A stretch of 64,000 nucleotides of DNA. It comes from Streptomyces sp. NBC_00285 (GTDB lineage Bacteria > Actinomycetota > Actinomycetes > Streptomycetales > Streptomycetaceae). The translations under genes and the position numbers were made by a program. The notes under the pieces are model-generated. The model ran no database searches. It had not been told where the DNA came from and saw nothing but the letters and a program-made list of their open reading frames with translations. The stretch is from the NCBI RefSeq assembly GCF_036174265.1, contig NZ_CP108055.1, positions 4,650,001-4,714,000 of the forward strand. The letters run 5' to 3'. Each line of letters starts with the position of its first letter. Positions within the stretch are counted from its first letter, which is position 1. Positions 26,068 to 34,331 of this stretch are shown here, in pieces.

Positions 26068-26952
26068 TCAGTTACGGTGCGTAGCGCGCGCCTCCTCATC
26101 GGCCGCCCCACCTGCACCGACGAGCCCCACCCGCATGCCCTCCAACCGTGCCCCGAACCGCCGCATCTCGCGCTGCCCGACCGTCCCGATGAGCCCCGGC
26201 AGATACCCGCGCACCCCCTGCATCCCGCGCAGCCACCCCTGCCCGTACACATGGCTCGACCGCCGCTCGATCCCGGCCACGATCCGCTCCACCGCAGGGC
26301 CCAGCGGATACGTCTTGTTGGCGGGCCACGGCAGCCGCTGCCGCAGCTCCCGCATGACGTCGTCCTGATCCGCCCCGCGCACCATGTCCGTGTCGGTCCA
26401 CGACAGATAACCGACCCCGACCCGCACGCCCTTGTGCCCGACCTCGGCCCGCAGGCTGTGCGCGAACGCCTCCACACCGGCCTTGGACGCGCAGTACGCG
26501 GTCATCATCGGCGCCGGGGTGACCGCGGCGAGGGAGGCGATCTGGAGCAGATAGCCGCGGCTCTCCATCAGCACCGGCAGGAACGCCCGCGCGGTGACGG
26601 CCGATCCGATGAGGTTGACCTCGATCACCCGCCGCCACGCCTGCGGGTCGGAGTCGACGAAGGGTCCTCCGGTGGCGACCCCCGCGTTGGCGACGACGAT
26701 GTCGACCTTCCCGAACCGCTCCTTGACCTCCCGCGCCACCCGGGCCATCGCCTCGTCGTCGGTGACGTCGGCGTACCAGTGGTCACTGTCGCCGTGCAGC
26801 CGCTCGGAGAGCTGCTTGAGCGCGTCCGGCTCCAGCCCTACCAACGCGACCTTCGCCCCGCGCGCGGACAGCTTCCGGGCGAGCAGCTCTCCGACCCCCC
26901 GCGCCGCTCCGGTGACGACCGCGACCTGTCCTTCGAGTCCGACCCTGCTCAT
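26068..26952 (-). CDS. short-chain dehydrogenase/reductase (SDR)
   Basis: This is a 294-residue NAD(P)-dependent oxidoreductase. It has the cofactor loop TGAARGVGE, the NAG motif VVANAGV, catalytic Ser in LLQIASLAAV and YCASK. The C-terminal ~60 residues extend beyond a minimal SDR. ATG at 26952 overlaps the upstream hydrolase stop as ATGA. As third gene of a BVMO-hydrolase-SDR operon it could oxidise an alcohol to the ketone used by the monooxygenase, or the released hydroxy-acid (inference). Confidence 0.88.
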   Translation of the reverse strand: MSRVGLEGQVAVVTGAARGVGELLARKLSARGAKVALVGLEPDALKQLSERLHGDSDHWYADVTDDEAMARVAREVKERFGKVDIVVANAGVATGGPFVDSDPQAWRRVIEVNLIGSAVTARAFLPVLMESRGYLLQIASLAAVTPAPMMTAYCASKAGVEAFAHSLRAEVGHKGVRVGVGYLSWTDTDMVRGADQDDVMRELRQRLPWPANKTYPLGPAVERIVAGIERRSSHVYGQGWLRGMQGVRGYLPGLIGTVGQREMRRFGARLEGMRVGLVGAGGAADEEARATHRN

Positions 26953-27866
26953 GCGCCCTCCTTGACCTGGACGTAGGTGGTGACGAGTTCCCGGATCCGT
27001 GCGGTGACCAGTTCGGGCGCCTCGACGGGCGTCATGTGGCCGAGGCCGGGCAGCTCGGTCACCCCGAGGCAGTTCGGCAGCGCGGCGGCCAACCGGTGTG
27101 CGTGCACGGGCGGGGTGAGCCGGTCCGCCGTACCGACGACGACAGCCGTCGGCACGGTGAGCTGCCGTACCCCGTGGTCGAGGTCGAGCAGATCGAGGAC
27201 CTGCGACCACGCGTGGCGCACCTTGCGCGGACACGCGTGCACGATCCGCGCACACGCCTCGACCATGTGCGGGGCCGAACCGGGGCCCATCGTCCCGTAC
27301 TTGAGGATCCGTCGGGCCAGCGGCGTGACCGGCCCGAGCGGCGCCCGCGCCCCGAGGACGTGCCGGGTCAGCCAGGTACGCACCCGTCCGGCCCGGATCG
27401 GCACCACGGTCGACTCGGCGACCAGCCGCGACGAACCGGTGCTGCACAGCAGGACGGCCGCCGCGTGCGCACGGAACGCCGGACGCCCGGCGGCGGCCAT
27501 GACGGTCATCCCGCCCATGGAGTGACCGGCGATCACCGCCTTCTCGTCCGCCGCGAGGCTCGCCTCCAGTACGGCTTCGAGGTCGTCGGCGAGCAGGTCC
27601 GCAGTGCACGCCGGGCTCGCCGGACTGCGCCCGTGGCCGCGCTGGTCGTACGCGACGACCCGGTGGTCGACGGCGAGTTCGCGGATCTGCGCGGCCCAGA
27701 ACGCGGTGGAACAGGTCCAGCCGTGGGCGAGGACGACCGGGGGCGCGCCCTCGGGTCCGTGCACCTCCACGTGCAGGCGGGCGCCGTCGGCGGAGAGCAC
27801 GGTGAGTTCACGCACCGGGACGGGCGGGGCGTATGGACCGGAGGCGACATGTGCGAGACGGCTCAT
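26949..27866 (-). CDS. alpha/beta hydrolase (esterase/lactonase type)
   Basis: The 305-residue protein has the nucleophile elbow GHSMGGM, oxyanion-hole HGWTCS, acid residue in VVGTADRLTPP and catalytic His in LPGLGHMTPVE. No signal peptide. ATG at 27866 overlaps the monooxygenase stop. Next to a Baeyer-Villiger enzyme, ester or lactone hydrolysis is the likely job. Confidence 0.88.
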   Translation of the reverse strand: MSRLAHVASGPYAPPVPVRELTVLSADGARLHVEVHGPEGAPPVVLAHGWTCSTAFWAAQIRELAVDHRVVAYDQRGHGRSPASPACTADLLADDLEAVLEASLAADEKAVIAGHSMGGMTVMAAAGRPAFRAHAAAVLLCSTGSSRLVAESTVVPIRAGRVRTWLTRHVLGARAPLGPVTPLARRILKYGTMGPGSAPHMVEACARIVHACPRKVRHAWSQVLDLLDLDHGVRQLTVPTAVVVGTADRLTPPVHAHRLAAALPNCLGVTELPGLGHMTPVEAPELVTARIRELVTTYVQVKEGA

Positions 27867-29380
27867 ACGGCGGCCTCCGCGCTCTGGTCCGCGACCGCGC
27901 CCGCCGGTTCGAAGGGCCGCAGCACCTCGTACTCGGCGAGGTCCACCCGCCGTGTCGCGCGCCGGAACTCGGTCGTCGTACCGGGCCAGATCGTGCTGTT
28001 GCGGCCGTTCGCGTCCAGGTACCAGCTGGTGCAGCCGCCGGTGCTCCACACCGTGCGCTCCATACGCTTCTGCACCCGGTCGTTCCAGGCCAGCACGGCC
28101 GGCGGGCGCGCGTCGAGGGCGACCCGCCCCCCGAGGACGTCGAGCTGCCGTACGAAGTCGGCGAGGTAGTTCAACTGGGCCTCGATCATGAGGATCATCG
28201 AGGAGTTCCCAAGGCCGGTGTTGGGCCCGATGATGGACATCCAGTTGGGGAACCCGGCCGCGGAGGCACCGCGCAGCGCCTCCATCCCGCCCTTCCAGGC
28301 CTCGGCGAGCGTCCGCCCGTCCGCGCCCACGACCCGGTCGGCGATCGGCATGTCGGTGACGTGGAAGCCGGTACCGAAGACGATCGCGTCGACCTCGGCC
28401 TCGGTACCGTCGGCGGCGACGAGCGTCGACCCCTCGACGCGGCTGAGCCCGGCGGCGACCACGTCCACGTTGGGTTGGGCGAGCGCCGGATAGTACGTAC
28501 TGCTCAGCAGGATCCGCTTGCAGCCGATGCGGTAGTCGGGAGTGAGCTTGGCGCGCAGAGCCGGGTCCTTGATGGCGCGGGCCATGTTCCGCTTGGCCAG
28601 CTGCTCGACCGCGCCCAGCTCGCCCGGGCGCTTGGTGAACGCCTGGACCTGCACCTCCCGGATGCCCCACAGCAGTCCGCGCCGGGCCTGCGTGGTGAAG
28701 GGCAGCTGCCGGTGCAGCCAGCGCTCGGCGCCGCTGATCGCCCGGTCCATACGGGGCATCACCCAGGGCGGGGTCCGCTGGAACAGGGTGACCTTCTGGG
28801 CGAGCGGCTGGACGGCCGGCACGATCTGGATGGCCGAGGCCCCCGTCCCCACCATCGCGACCCGCTTGCCGCGCAGGTCGTAGTCGTGGTCCCAGCGGGC
28901 GGAGTGGAAGACCTCGCCCGGGAAGGAGTCCAGGCCGGGGATGTCCGGGATCTTCGGATCGGAGAGCGGCCCGGTGGCGGACACGACGATGTCGGCGGAC
29001 AGCACTCCACTGGCTGTCTCGATGTCCCACCGCAGCTTCTCGGCGTCCCAAGTCATCCGCTTGACCTCGGAGTTGAAGCGGATGTGCGGGCGCAGCCGGA
29101 AGACGTCGGTCACCTGCTCCAGGTAGGCGCGGATGTGCTCCTGCCCGGAGAAGGTGCGCGGCCAGTCCGGGTTCGGCGCGAAGGAGAACGAATACAGATG
29201 GGACGGCACATCACACGCACACCCCGGATAGCTGTTGTCACGCCAGGTACCGCCGACGCTGTCGGCCCGCTCCAGGACGACGAAGTCGGTGACCCCTTCC
29301 CGCCGCAGCCGTACGGCGGCCCCCAGCCCACCGAACCCGGACCCGACCACCGCCACCCGCACATGCTCGTGTTCGGCCAT
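27863..29380 (-). CDS. Baeyer-Villiger-type flavin monooxygenase
   Basis: This FAD- and NADPH-dependent enzyme inserts oxygen next to a ketone. The 505-residue product has an N-terminal FAD Rossmann motif (VVGSGFGGLGAA), a second nucleotide-binding motif (MVGTGASAIQ) and the type I BVMO fingerprint F-x-G-x(3)-H-x(3)-W (FPGEVFHSARWD). ATG at 29380 places the Rossmann strand at residue 8. It is the first gene of the three-gene unit and lies opposite a MerR-type regulator, with an 18-bp palindrome between them. Confidence 0.9.
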   Translation of the reverse strand: MAEHEHVRVAVVGSGFGGLGAAVRLRREGVTDFVVLERADSVGGTWRDNSYPGCACDVPSHLYSFSFAPNPDWPRTFSGQEHIRAYLEQVTDVFRLRPHIRFNSEVKRMTWDAEKLRWDIETASGVLSADIVVSATGPLSDPKIPDIPGLDSFPGEVFHSARWDHDYDLRGKRVAMVGTGASAIQIVPAVQPLAQKVTLFQRTPPWVMPRMDRAISGAERWLHRQLPFTTQARRGLLWGIREVQVQAFTKRPGELGAVEQLAKRNMARAIKDPALRAKLTPDYRIGCKRILLSSTYYPALAQPNVDVVAAGLSRVEGSTLVAADGTEAEVDAIVFGTGFHVTDMPIADRVVGADGRTLAEAWKGGMEALRGASAAGFPNWMSIIGPNTGLGNSSMILMIEAQLNYLADFVRQLDVLGGRVALDARPPAVLAWNDRVQKRMERTVWSTGGCTSWYLDANGRNSTIWPGTTTEFRRATRRVDLAEYEVLRPFEPAGAVADQSAEAAV

Positions 29381-29404
29381 ACCGACGCCTTCCCTGCGCG
29401 ACTC

Positions 29405-29422
29405 CGCCAGTAAATACTGGCG
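29405..29422. promoter_or_regulatory. inverted repeat CGCCAGT-N4-ACTGGCG, candidate operator of the BVMO operon
   Basis: Perfect 7-bp arms, 24 bp upstream of the monooxygenase ATG, in the divergent region with the MerR-type regulator (starts at 29507). Probably the site through which that or another regulator controls the operon. Confidence 0.55.
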
Positions 29423-29506
29423 CAATGGGAGGGTAGAGCAGCTCCGTACCGATGGGTAGGGGTCGGGGACGAGGAAGTTACCGGGAGTACGACATAGGGT
29501 GCGGGC

Positions 29507-30151
29507 GTGACGGACAAGCGCGAGTACCGCATGGAGGAACTGGCCCGCCTGGCCGGCATCACAGTGCGCACCCTGCGCTTCTACCGCGAACGCAAACTGA
29601 TCCCGCCACCCCGCCGCGAGGGCCGTATCGCCTGGTACGACGACCACCACCTGGCCCGCCTGCGCACCATCGCCGCCCTCCTGGACCGCGGCCACACCCT
29701 GAACGGGATCGCGGAACTGGCCGAGGCCCTCGACCACGGCCGGGACGTCGCCGACGTCCTGGGGGTGGCCCCCACCGAGGAGGAGCCGGTCCGCCTCACC
29801 CCCGAGGAACTCGCCGCCCGCTTCGAGGGCGAGGTCACCACCGAGAACCTCGCCGCCGCGATGGACCTCGGCTACCTCGGCACCGACGGCGACGAGATCG
29901 TCCACATCAGCCGCCGCCTCCTGGACGTCTCCTCCAGCCTGGTCCGCGAGGGCATCCCCCTCGCGGAGGTCTTGGCAGCCGGCAAACGCGTCCGCGAACA
30001 CGTCGACGAACTGGCGGAGATGTTCGCCGAACTGGTCCTGCGCCACGCAGGAGAAGACGACCTCCAGCGACTACGCCCCCTGGCCCGCAGCGTGGTGGAG
30101 GCGGAACTCTCACTGGCACTGGACCGGCGGTTGCGGAAACCGCAGTCCTAG
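29507..30151 (+). CDS. MerR-family transcriptional regulator
   Basis: The 214-residue product has an N-terminal MerR winged helix (YRMEELARLAGITVRTLRFYRERKLIPPPRREG, then W-Y...HLARLRTIAAL) and a longer C-terminal effector domain without the Cys clusters of metal sensors. It therefore probably senses an organic ligand. GTG start at 29507; no clear SD, so it may be leaderless. It diverges from the BVMO operon and is its likely regulator. Confidence 0.88.
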   Translation: MTDKREYRMEELARLAGITVRTLRFYRERKLIPPPRREGRIAWYDDHHLARLRTIAALLDRGHTLNGIAELAEALDHGRDVADVLGVAPTEEEPVRLTPEELAARFEGEVTTENLAAAMDLGYLGTDGDEIVHISRRLLDVSSSLVREGIPLAEVLAAGKRVREHVDELAEMFAELVLRHAGEDDLQRLRPLARSVVEAELSLALDRRLRKPQS

Positions 30152-30157
30152 AGGGTC

Positions 30158-30961
30158 CTAGAGGTCGTAGACCACGGTCACCGGCGCGTGGTCCGACCAG
30201 CGCTCCGCATGCGTGGCCGCGCGCTCCACGAACCCCTTGACCGCCTTGGCGGCGAGGCCGGGCGTGGAGAACTGGTAGTCGATGCGCCAACCCGAATCGT
30301 TGTCGAACGCCCGCCCCCGGTACGACCACCACGAGTACGGCCCCTCCACGTCCGGATGCAGCGACCGGACGACGTCGACGTAACCGCCGTCGGCCTGATC
30401 GAGCACCCGGCTCAGCCACACCCGCTCCTCCGGCAGGAACCCGGAGCTCTTCTGGTTGGCACGCCAGTTCTTGAGGTCGGCCTGCTGGTGGGCGATGTTC
30501 CAGTCGCCGCACACGACGACTTCGCGGCCGTCGGCGGCGGCGCGCTCACGCAGGCCCTTCAGGTACACCAGGAACTCGTCCATGAAGCGCACCTTCTCGT
30601 CCTGCCGCTCGGTATCGACCTCGCCGGAGGGCAGGTAGAGGGAGGCGACGGTGACGCCGGGCAGGTCGGCCTCGACGTAGCGCCCGCTGGTGTCGAACTC
30701 CGCCGACCTGAAGCCGACCTGGACGCGGTCGGGTTCACGGCGGGTGTAGAGGGAGACGCCGGCGCGGCCCTTGGCCGCGGCGGGCGCGTGCACGACGTGC
30801 CAGCCGTCGGGGGTGCGGACGCCTTCGGGCAGTTGCTGCGGCTCGGCGCGCACCTCCTGCAGGCAGAGCACGTCGGCGGAGGTGTCCGCGAGCCATTCCA
30901 CGAAGCCCTTCTTCGCGGCGGCGCGCAGTCCGTTCACATTGGCGGAGGTCACAGTGAGCAC
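30158..30961 (-). CDS. xth: exodeoxyribonuclease III (AP endonuclease)
   Basis: This Mg-dependent base-excision-repair nuclease cleaves at abasic sites and trims 3' blocks. The 267-residue product has all the family motifs: SANVNGLRAA at the N-terminus, LQEVR with the metal-binding Glu, GRAGVSLYTRR, VVCGDWNIAH, and the terminal SDHAPVTVVYDL. GTG at 30961 (VLTVTSANVNG) is the natural start. It is convergent with the MerR-type gene, with 6 bp between stops. Confidence 0.92.
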   Translation of the reverse strand: MLTVTSANVNGLRAAAKKGFVEWLADTSADVLCLQEVRAEPQQLPEGVRTPDGWHVVHAPAAAKGRAGVSLYTRREPDRVQVGFRSAEFDTSGRYVEADLPGVTVASLYLPSGEVDTERQDEKVRFMDEFLVYLKGLRERAAADGREVVVCGDWNIAHQQADLKNWRANQKSSGFLPEERVWLSRVLDQADGGYVDVVRSLHPDVEGPYSWWSYRGRAFDNDSGWRIDYQFSTPGLAAKAVKGFVERAATHAERWSDHAPVTVVYDL

Positions 30962-31027
30962 CCGGGAACGATACCGGCACCTGGGGCCGGACCCTGCTGC
31001 GGACCTGCTCAATTTATTGTGTGGGAC

Positions 31028-31504
31028 ATGCGCATACGCCAGGTCCCCTTCGACCACCCTGACGCCGTGAAGCTGAACGACCAGGTCCAGGCCGAGTACC
31101 ACGTCCGCTACGGCGACGGCGGCGACGCCACGACCCTGGCACCGGAGGACTTCGAGCCGCCGAACGGCGCCTACTTGATCGCGTACGACGAGACGGACGC
31201 CCCCGTCGCCACGGGCGGCTGGCGCGCCCAGGACGCGAACGGGGAGGGAAACGTGGACGGCGACGCCGAGCTCAAGCGCATGTACGTCGTCGACGTGGCA
31301 CGCGGCCGGGGTCTCGCCCGCCGTATCCTCGCCGCCCTGGAGGACGACGCCCGCACGGCCGGCCGCACCCGCATGGTCCTGGAGACCGGCACCAAGCAGC
31401 CGGAGGCCATCGCCCTGTACTCCTCCAGCGGCTACGAACCCTGCGGGAAGTTCGGCTACTACCGCTTCCACGAGGAGAGCCGCTGCTTCGCGAAGCCCCT
31501 GTGA
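31028..31504 (+). CDS. GNAT-family N-acetyltransferase
   Basis: The 158-residue protein has the acetyl-CoA loop ARGRGLARRILAALE and the C-terminal AIALYSSSGYEPC..FGYYRFHEES of small GNATs. ATG at 31028 lies just after an AT-rich -10-like TTTATTGT (31013-31020), so the transcript may be leaderless. Substrate unknown. Confidence 0.85.
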   Translation: MRIRQVPFDHPDAVKLNDQVQAEYHVRYGDGGDATTLAPEDFEPPNGAYLIAYDETDAPVATGGWRAQDANGEGNVDGDAELKRMYVVDVARGRGLARRILAALEDDARTAGRTRMVLETGTKQPEAIALYSSSGYEPCGKFGYYRFHEESRCFAKPL

Positions 31505-31523
31505 GGCCCCCGCCCACATGACA

Positions 31524-31557
31524 GAAGACCCGCTCCTGAACCCAGGAGCGGGTCTTC
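31524..31557. terminator. bidirectional terminator between a GNAT gene and tRNA-Ala
   Basis: Arms 31524-31538 and 31543-31557 are perfectly complementary over 15 bp (GAAGACCCGCTCCTG) with a 4-nt loop. It lies 3' to both the rightward GNAT gene and the leftward tRNA gene. Confidence 0.8.
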
Positions 31558-31565
31558 ATGATGCG

Positions 31566-31639
31566 TGGACCTGTGGGGATTTGAACCCCAGACCCCCTCG
31601 ATGCGAACGAGGTGCGCTACCAGACTGCGCCACAGGCCC
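31566..31639 (-). tRNA. tRNA-Ala (anticodon CGC)
   Basis: A complete cloverleaf reads leftward. The acceptor stem is GGGCCTG/CAGGTCC with the G3-U70 wobble that identifies tRNA-Ala; the D-stem is GCGC/GCGC; the anticodon stem CCTCG/CGAGG has loop TTCGCAT (anticodon CGC at 31603-31605); the T-arm is TGGGG-TTCAAAT-CCCCA, and the discriminator is A. CCA is not encoded. A TAGAGT -10-like box lies 14 bp upstream of the 5' end. No integrase or att-like duplication is seen. Confidence 0.95.
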
Positions 31640-31708
31640 TTGCAACGAGTGAAACTCTAGCATCCCCGTCAGGGTGCTTGGAAATCCGTTCCCGGCTGGT
31701 CAGGGACC

Positions 31709-32971
31709 TCACTCGTTGGCCGCGCGCGGCCGGTCGCCGTCCTCGTACTGGTCGAAGAGGGGCGTACGGCCACGCTCGCGTGCCCGGCGTGCGGAGGCGG
31801 CGCGGCGGGCGTCACTTCGCTCGTCCGCCGCCGGCTGATCGTCCGCGTCGGCGGACCCGTCCTCCGATCCACCGTCCTCGGCGGCGGGCGTCGCCTCCTG
31901 ACCGGACTGTTCCGGAGCGGCCGAGCTGGACCGCGCCGAGCTCCACGCGTCCGGCGCCCCGAGGTCCACGTCCGCGGAGGCCCGCGGTGCGACCGGTGCG
32001 GTCACGTACGTCGGCAGCGGCACCGGCACCGGGTCCCAGCTGTCCCCGTGCCCCGGTCCGCGCTGGCGCTCGCGCTGCTGGTCGACCCACTCGGCGTGGT
32101 CGGTCTGCTCCACGAGGGCGCGCCGGTCGGCGGCGAGCGCCGAAAGCCCGGGATCGGTCTGCGGCGCTGGTCCCTCGTCCGATTCGTCGGCGTCCACGCC
32201 GGTGGTGACGGAGGCGCGTCGGCGCGGCTGGCGCGCTCGTTCCCGCAGTCGCTGCGCGGCGGCCTCGGCCTGGCGCCGGTCCATCTGGTAGGCGAAGCGG
32301 CGGTGTTCCTGGGAGCGCAGGTAGGCGATGTACACGCTGAGCATCACGGCGGGCACGCCGGGCGCCCACAGGAAGGCGAGCCCTCCTACGGCGGCGACGA
32401 TCGCGCCGAGCGTGAAGGCGAGGAAGAGCATCACTGTCGTGCGCCGACGGCGTGCGAGCACCTTCAAGCGCCGGGCGCGCGCCGCGGCCGCTTCCGCGGC
32501 GGCCGTACGCCGGGCGGGGGTCTGTCCCTGGGCGTGCGCCGGGGTGGCGGGTGCCTGCTTCCGGGTCGGCGCGCCGCTGTGTTCGGGCGCGGACGCGTTC
32601 GTTTTCGGGCGCGCCGGTTCGCCACGTCCGGGTTCCCGCCCTGCATCCCGCCCTGCTTCTCGCGCGGGCTCGCGCGTCGCCTGGGTCTGCGGACGGGTCG
32701 GGGGCATGGCGAAGGCCCGGACGTCCACCGACTCGGTGGCGGCGTCCGGTTCGTCGGCGCCGCGCTCCTCCTCGTCGGTGGAGCGCGCGCGCAGGTCCTT
32801 GGCGTATCGGCGCTCCATGCCCGCCCGTCCGGAGAGCAACCGGATGGCGGTGCTGAAGCGTTCCGTCGGACGGGCCTCGTTCAGCTCGTCCTGCCTACGG
32901 AGCCACATCGGCACCAAGTAGGCGGCCCAGGCCCCGACAATGACTGCGTAGATGAGGCCGCTGCTGCTCAC
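31709..32971 (-). CDS. sepX: divisome membrane protein SepX / gephyrin-like receptor GlpR
   Basis: SepX stabilises the Streptomyces divisome and hyphal cross-walls; its corynebacterial counterpart GlpR binds the MoeA-like protein Glp. The 420-residue product starts with MSSSGLIYAVIVGAWAAYLVPMWLRRQDEL (membrane segment ~residues 5-22). A long charged, Ala/Pro/Arg-rich linker follows, then a central pair of hydrophobic segments (~residues 178-222, VMLFLAFTLGAIVAAVGGLAFLW in part) and a disordered acidic tail. GTG start at 32971. Its proposed partner moeA/glp lies upstream on the same strand. Length, topology and context support the call. Confidence 0.85.
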   Translation of the reverse strand: MSSSGLIYAVIVGAWAAYLVPMWLRRQDELNEARPTERFSTAIRLLSGRAGMERRYAKDLRARSTDEEERGADEPDAATESVDVRAFAMPPTRPQTQATREPAREAGRDAGREPGRGEPARPKTNASAPEHSGAPTRKQAPATPAHAQGQTPARRTAAAEAAAARARRLKVLARRRRTTVMLFLAFTLGAIVAAVGGLAFLWAPGVPAVMLSVYIAYLRSQEHRRFAYQMDRRQAEAAAQRLRERARQPRRRASVTTGVDADESDEGPAPQTDPGLSALAADRRALVEQTDHAEWVDQQRERQRGPGHGDSWDPVPVPLPTYVTAPVAPRASADVDLGAPDAWSSARSSSAAPEQSGQEATPAAEDGGSEDGSADADDQPAADERSDARRAASARRARERGRTPLFDQYEDGDRPRAANE

Positions 32972-33189
32972 GCCTCACACGGTAGAGGGGTTTGCGTGAG
33001 GCCATCTGCCAATTGAGTCGGTGTGTCGCACGATCCGGCTGATATTTCGAGCTTTTTTTGTGACCGATCCGATCAGCAGGCCGCCTCAGTCGCGAATTCA
33101 ATGCCCCGAGACGGTCATGGACCGATCATTTTCGAACACTTATTCAATTCTGGGCCATGCTCCCGAATCTGCCCACCGCCATGCTTCGG
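32972..33189. other. AT-rich intergenic stretch between a GNAT gene and sepX
   Basis: No gene seen. Roughly 33040-33160 is much lower in GC than its surroundings and has a T7 run (33053-33059) and two GACCGATC copies (33062 and about 33121). The sepX promoter must lie near the left end of the stretch; a TTGGCA (about 33011-33016 on the minus strand) and a downstream TACCGT are too far apart for a standard promoter. Confidence 0.45.
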
Positions 33190-33828
33190 CTATGCGGGAT
33201 TGTCGTGCGGCGTACTGCCGGAGCGGGCCCGCTGCCAGCGCCTGAGCAAGCCGTCGGGCACCTCTTCCGCGGTGAGCGTGAACACGAGATGGTCGCGCCA
33301 GGCCCCGTCGATGTGGAGATAGCGCGGCCGCAGTCCCTCCTCGCGGAATCCGAGTTTCTCCACGACCCGTCGGCTGGGCCCGTTCTCGGGGCGAATGCAG
33401 ACCTCGATGCGGTGCAGTCCGACGGCACGGAAACAGTGGTCCACGACAAGCGCCACCGCGGTCGGCATCACACCGCGCCCGGCCACCGACTGGTCCACCC
33501 AGTAGCCGACGTGTCCCGAGCACATCGAGCCCCAGGTGATCCCGGCGACCGTCAACTGCCCGACCAGCTGCCCCTGGTACTCGATGACGAACGGCAGCAT
33601 CCGCCCCGCGTTCGCCTCGGACCGCAGGTGGCGGACCATCTGACGGTAGGTCGGCCGGTGTGCGATCGGTCCGGTGGGCGTGGGCGGCGGAATGGTCGCT
33701 TCCCAGGGCCGCAGCCAGTCCCGGTTGCGCCGGTTGACCTCGCGCCAGATCCGCTGGTCGCGCATCCTTATCGGCCTCAGGACGACATCGCCGTCCGCCA
33801 GTACGACGGGCCATGACGGGCTGTTCAG
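33190..33828 (-). CDS. RimJ/RimL-type GNAT acetyltransferase with a probable CTG start
   Basis: The 212-residue product resembles ribosomal-protein N-terminal acetyltransferases: DGDVVLRPIRMRDQRIWREVNRRN, then VGYWVDQSVAGRGVMPTAVALVVDH (CoA loop) and HRIEVCIRPENGPSRRVVEKLGF. The first ATG (33765) would cut off the conserved DGDVVLRPI strand. Reading upstream, the only suitable codon before unrelated sequence is CTG at 33828. It overlaps the mogA stop as CTGA, exactly like the ATGA/GTGA overlaps elsewhere in this operon, and GGGGGTG lies about 6 nt before it. The family call is firm; the start is inferred. Confidence 0.82.
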   Translation of the reverse strand: MNSPSWPVVLADGDVVLRPIRMRDQRIWREVNRRNRDWLRPWEATIPPPTPTGPIAHRPTYRQMVRHLRSEANAGRMLPFVIEYQGQLVGQLTVAGITWGSMCSGHVGYWVDQSVAGRGVMPTAVALVVDHCFRAVGLHRIEVCIRPENGPSRRVVEKLGFREEGLRPRYLHIDGAWRDHLVFTLTAEEVPDGLLRRWQRARSGSTPHDNPA

Positions 33829-34331
33829 CTCGCACCCCCAGTGCCGGCGCCGGGTCTTGGGTGGTCCCCGCCGCGGATCTGGTCGACGGCGTGCGTCAAC
33901 AGGGGCTCCAGGACGGCGAGTCCGTCCTTCACCCCGCCGCTGGAACCCGGCAGATTGACGATCATCGTGCGTCCCGCCACCCCGGCCAGGCCCCGGGACA
34001 GCGCCGAGGTGGGCACCTTCTCCCGCCCGAACGCCCGGATGGCCTCCGCGATGCCCGGCACCTCGTAGTCGATCACCGCGCGGGTCGCCTCGGGGGTGCG
34101 GTCGGTGGGTGAGACACCGGTGCCGCCGGTGGTGACGACGACGTCGTATCCGGCCTCGACCCCGGCGCGCAGGGCGGCCTCCACGGGGTCGCCGTCGGGG
34201 ACGACACGCGGTCCGTCGACGGTGAAGCCGAAGCGCTCCAGGCCGTCGGCGATCAGCGGACCGCCCTTGTCCTCGTAGATCCCGGCGGCCGCCCTGTTGG
34301 AGGCGGTGACCACAAGAGCCCGGTACGTCAT
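33825..34331 (-). CDS. mogA: molybdenum cofactor biosynthesis protein, MogA/MoaB family
   Basis: This enzyme adenylylates molybdopterin before metal insertion. The 168-residue protein has the family's VVVTTGGTGVSPTDRTPEATR loop and the PGSSGGVKDGLAVLEPLLTHAVDQIRGGDH C-terminus. ATG at 34331 overlaps the moaC stop as ATGA. It is part of the moeA-moaC-mogA series. Confidence 0.92.
   Translation of the reverse strand: MTYRALVVTASNRAAAGIYEDKGGPLIADGLERFGFTVDGPRVVPDGDPVEAALRAGVEAGYDVVVTTGGTGVSPTDRTPEATRAVIDYEVPGIAEAIRAFGREKVPTSALSRGLAGVAGRTMIVNLPGSSGGVKDGLAVLEPLLTHAVDQIRGGDHPRPGAGTGGAS

Noticed and set aside
31566..31639. tRNA-Ala as an integration (att) site
   Set aside because: No integrase gene and no duplicated tRNA 3' end within the window.
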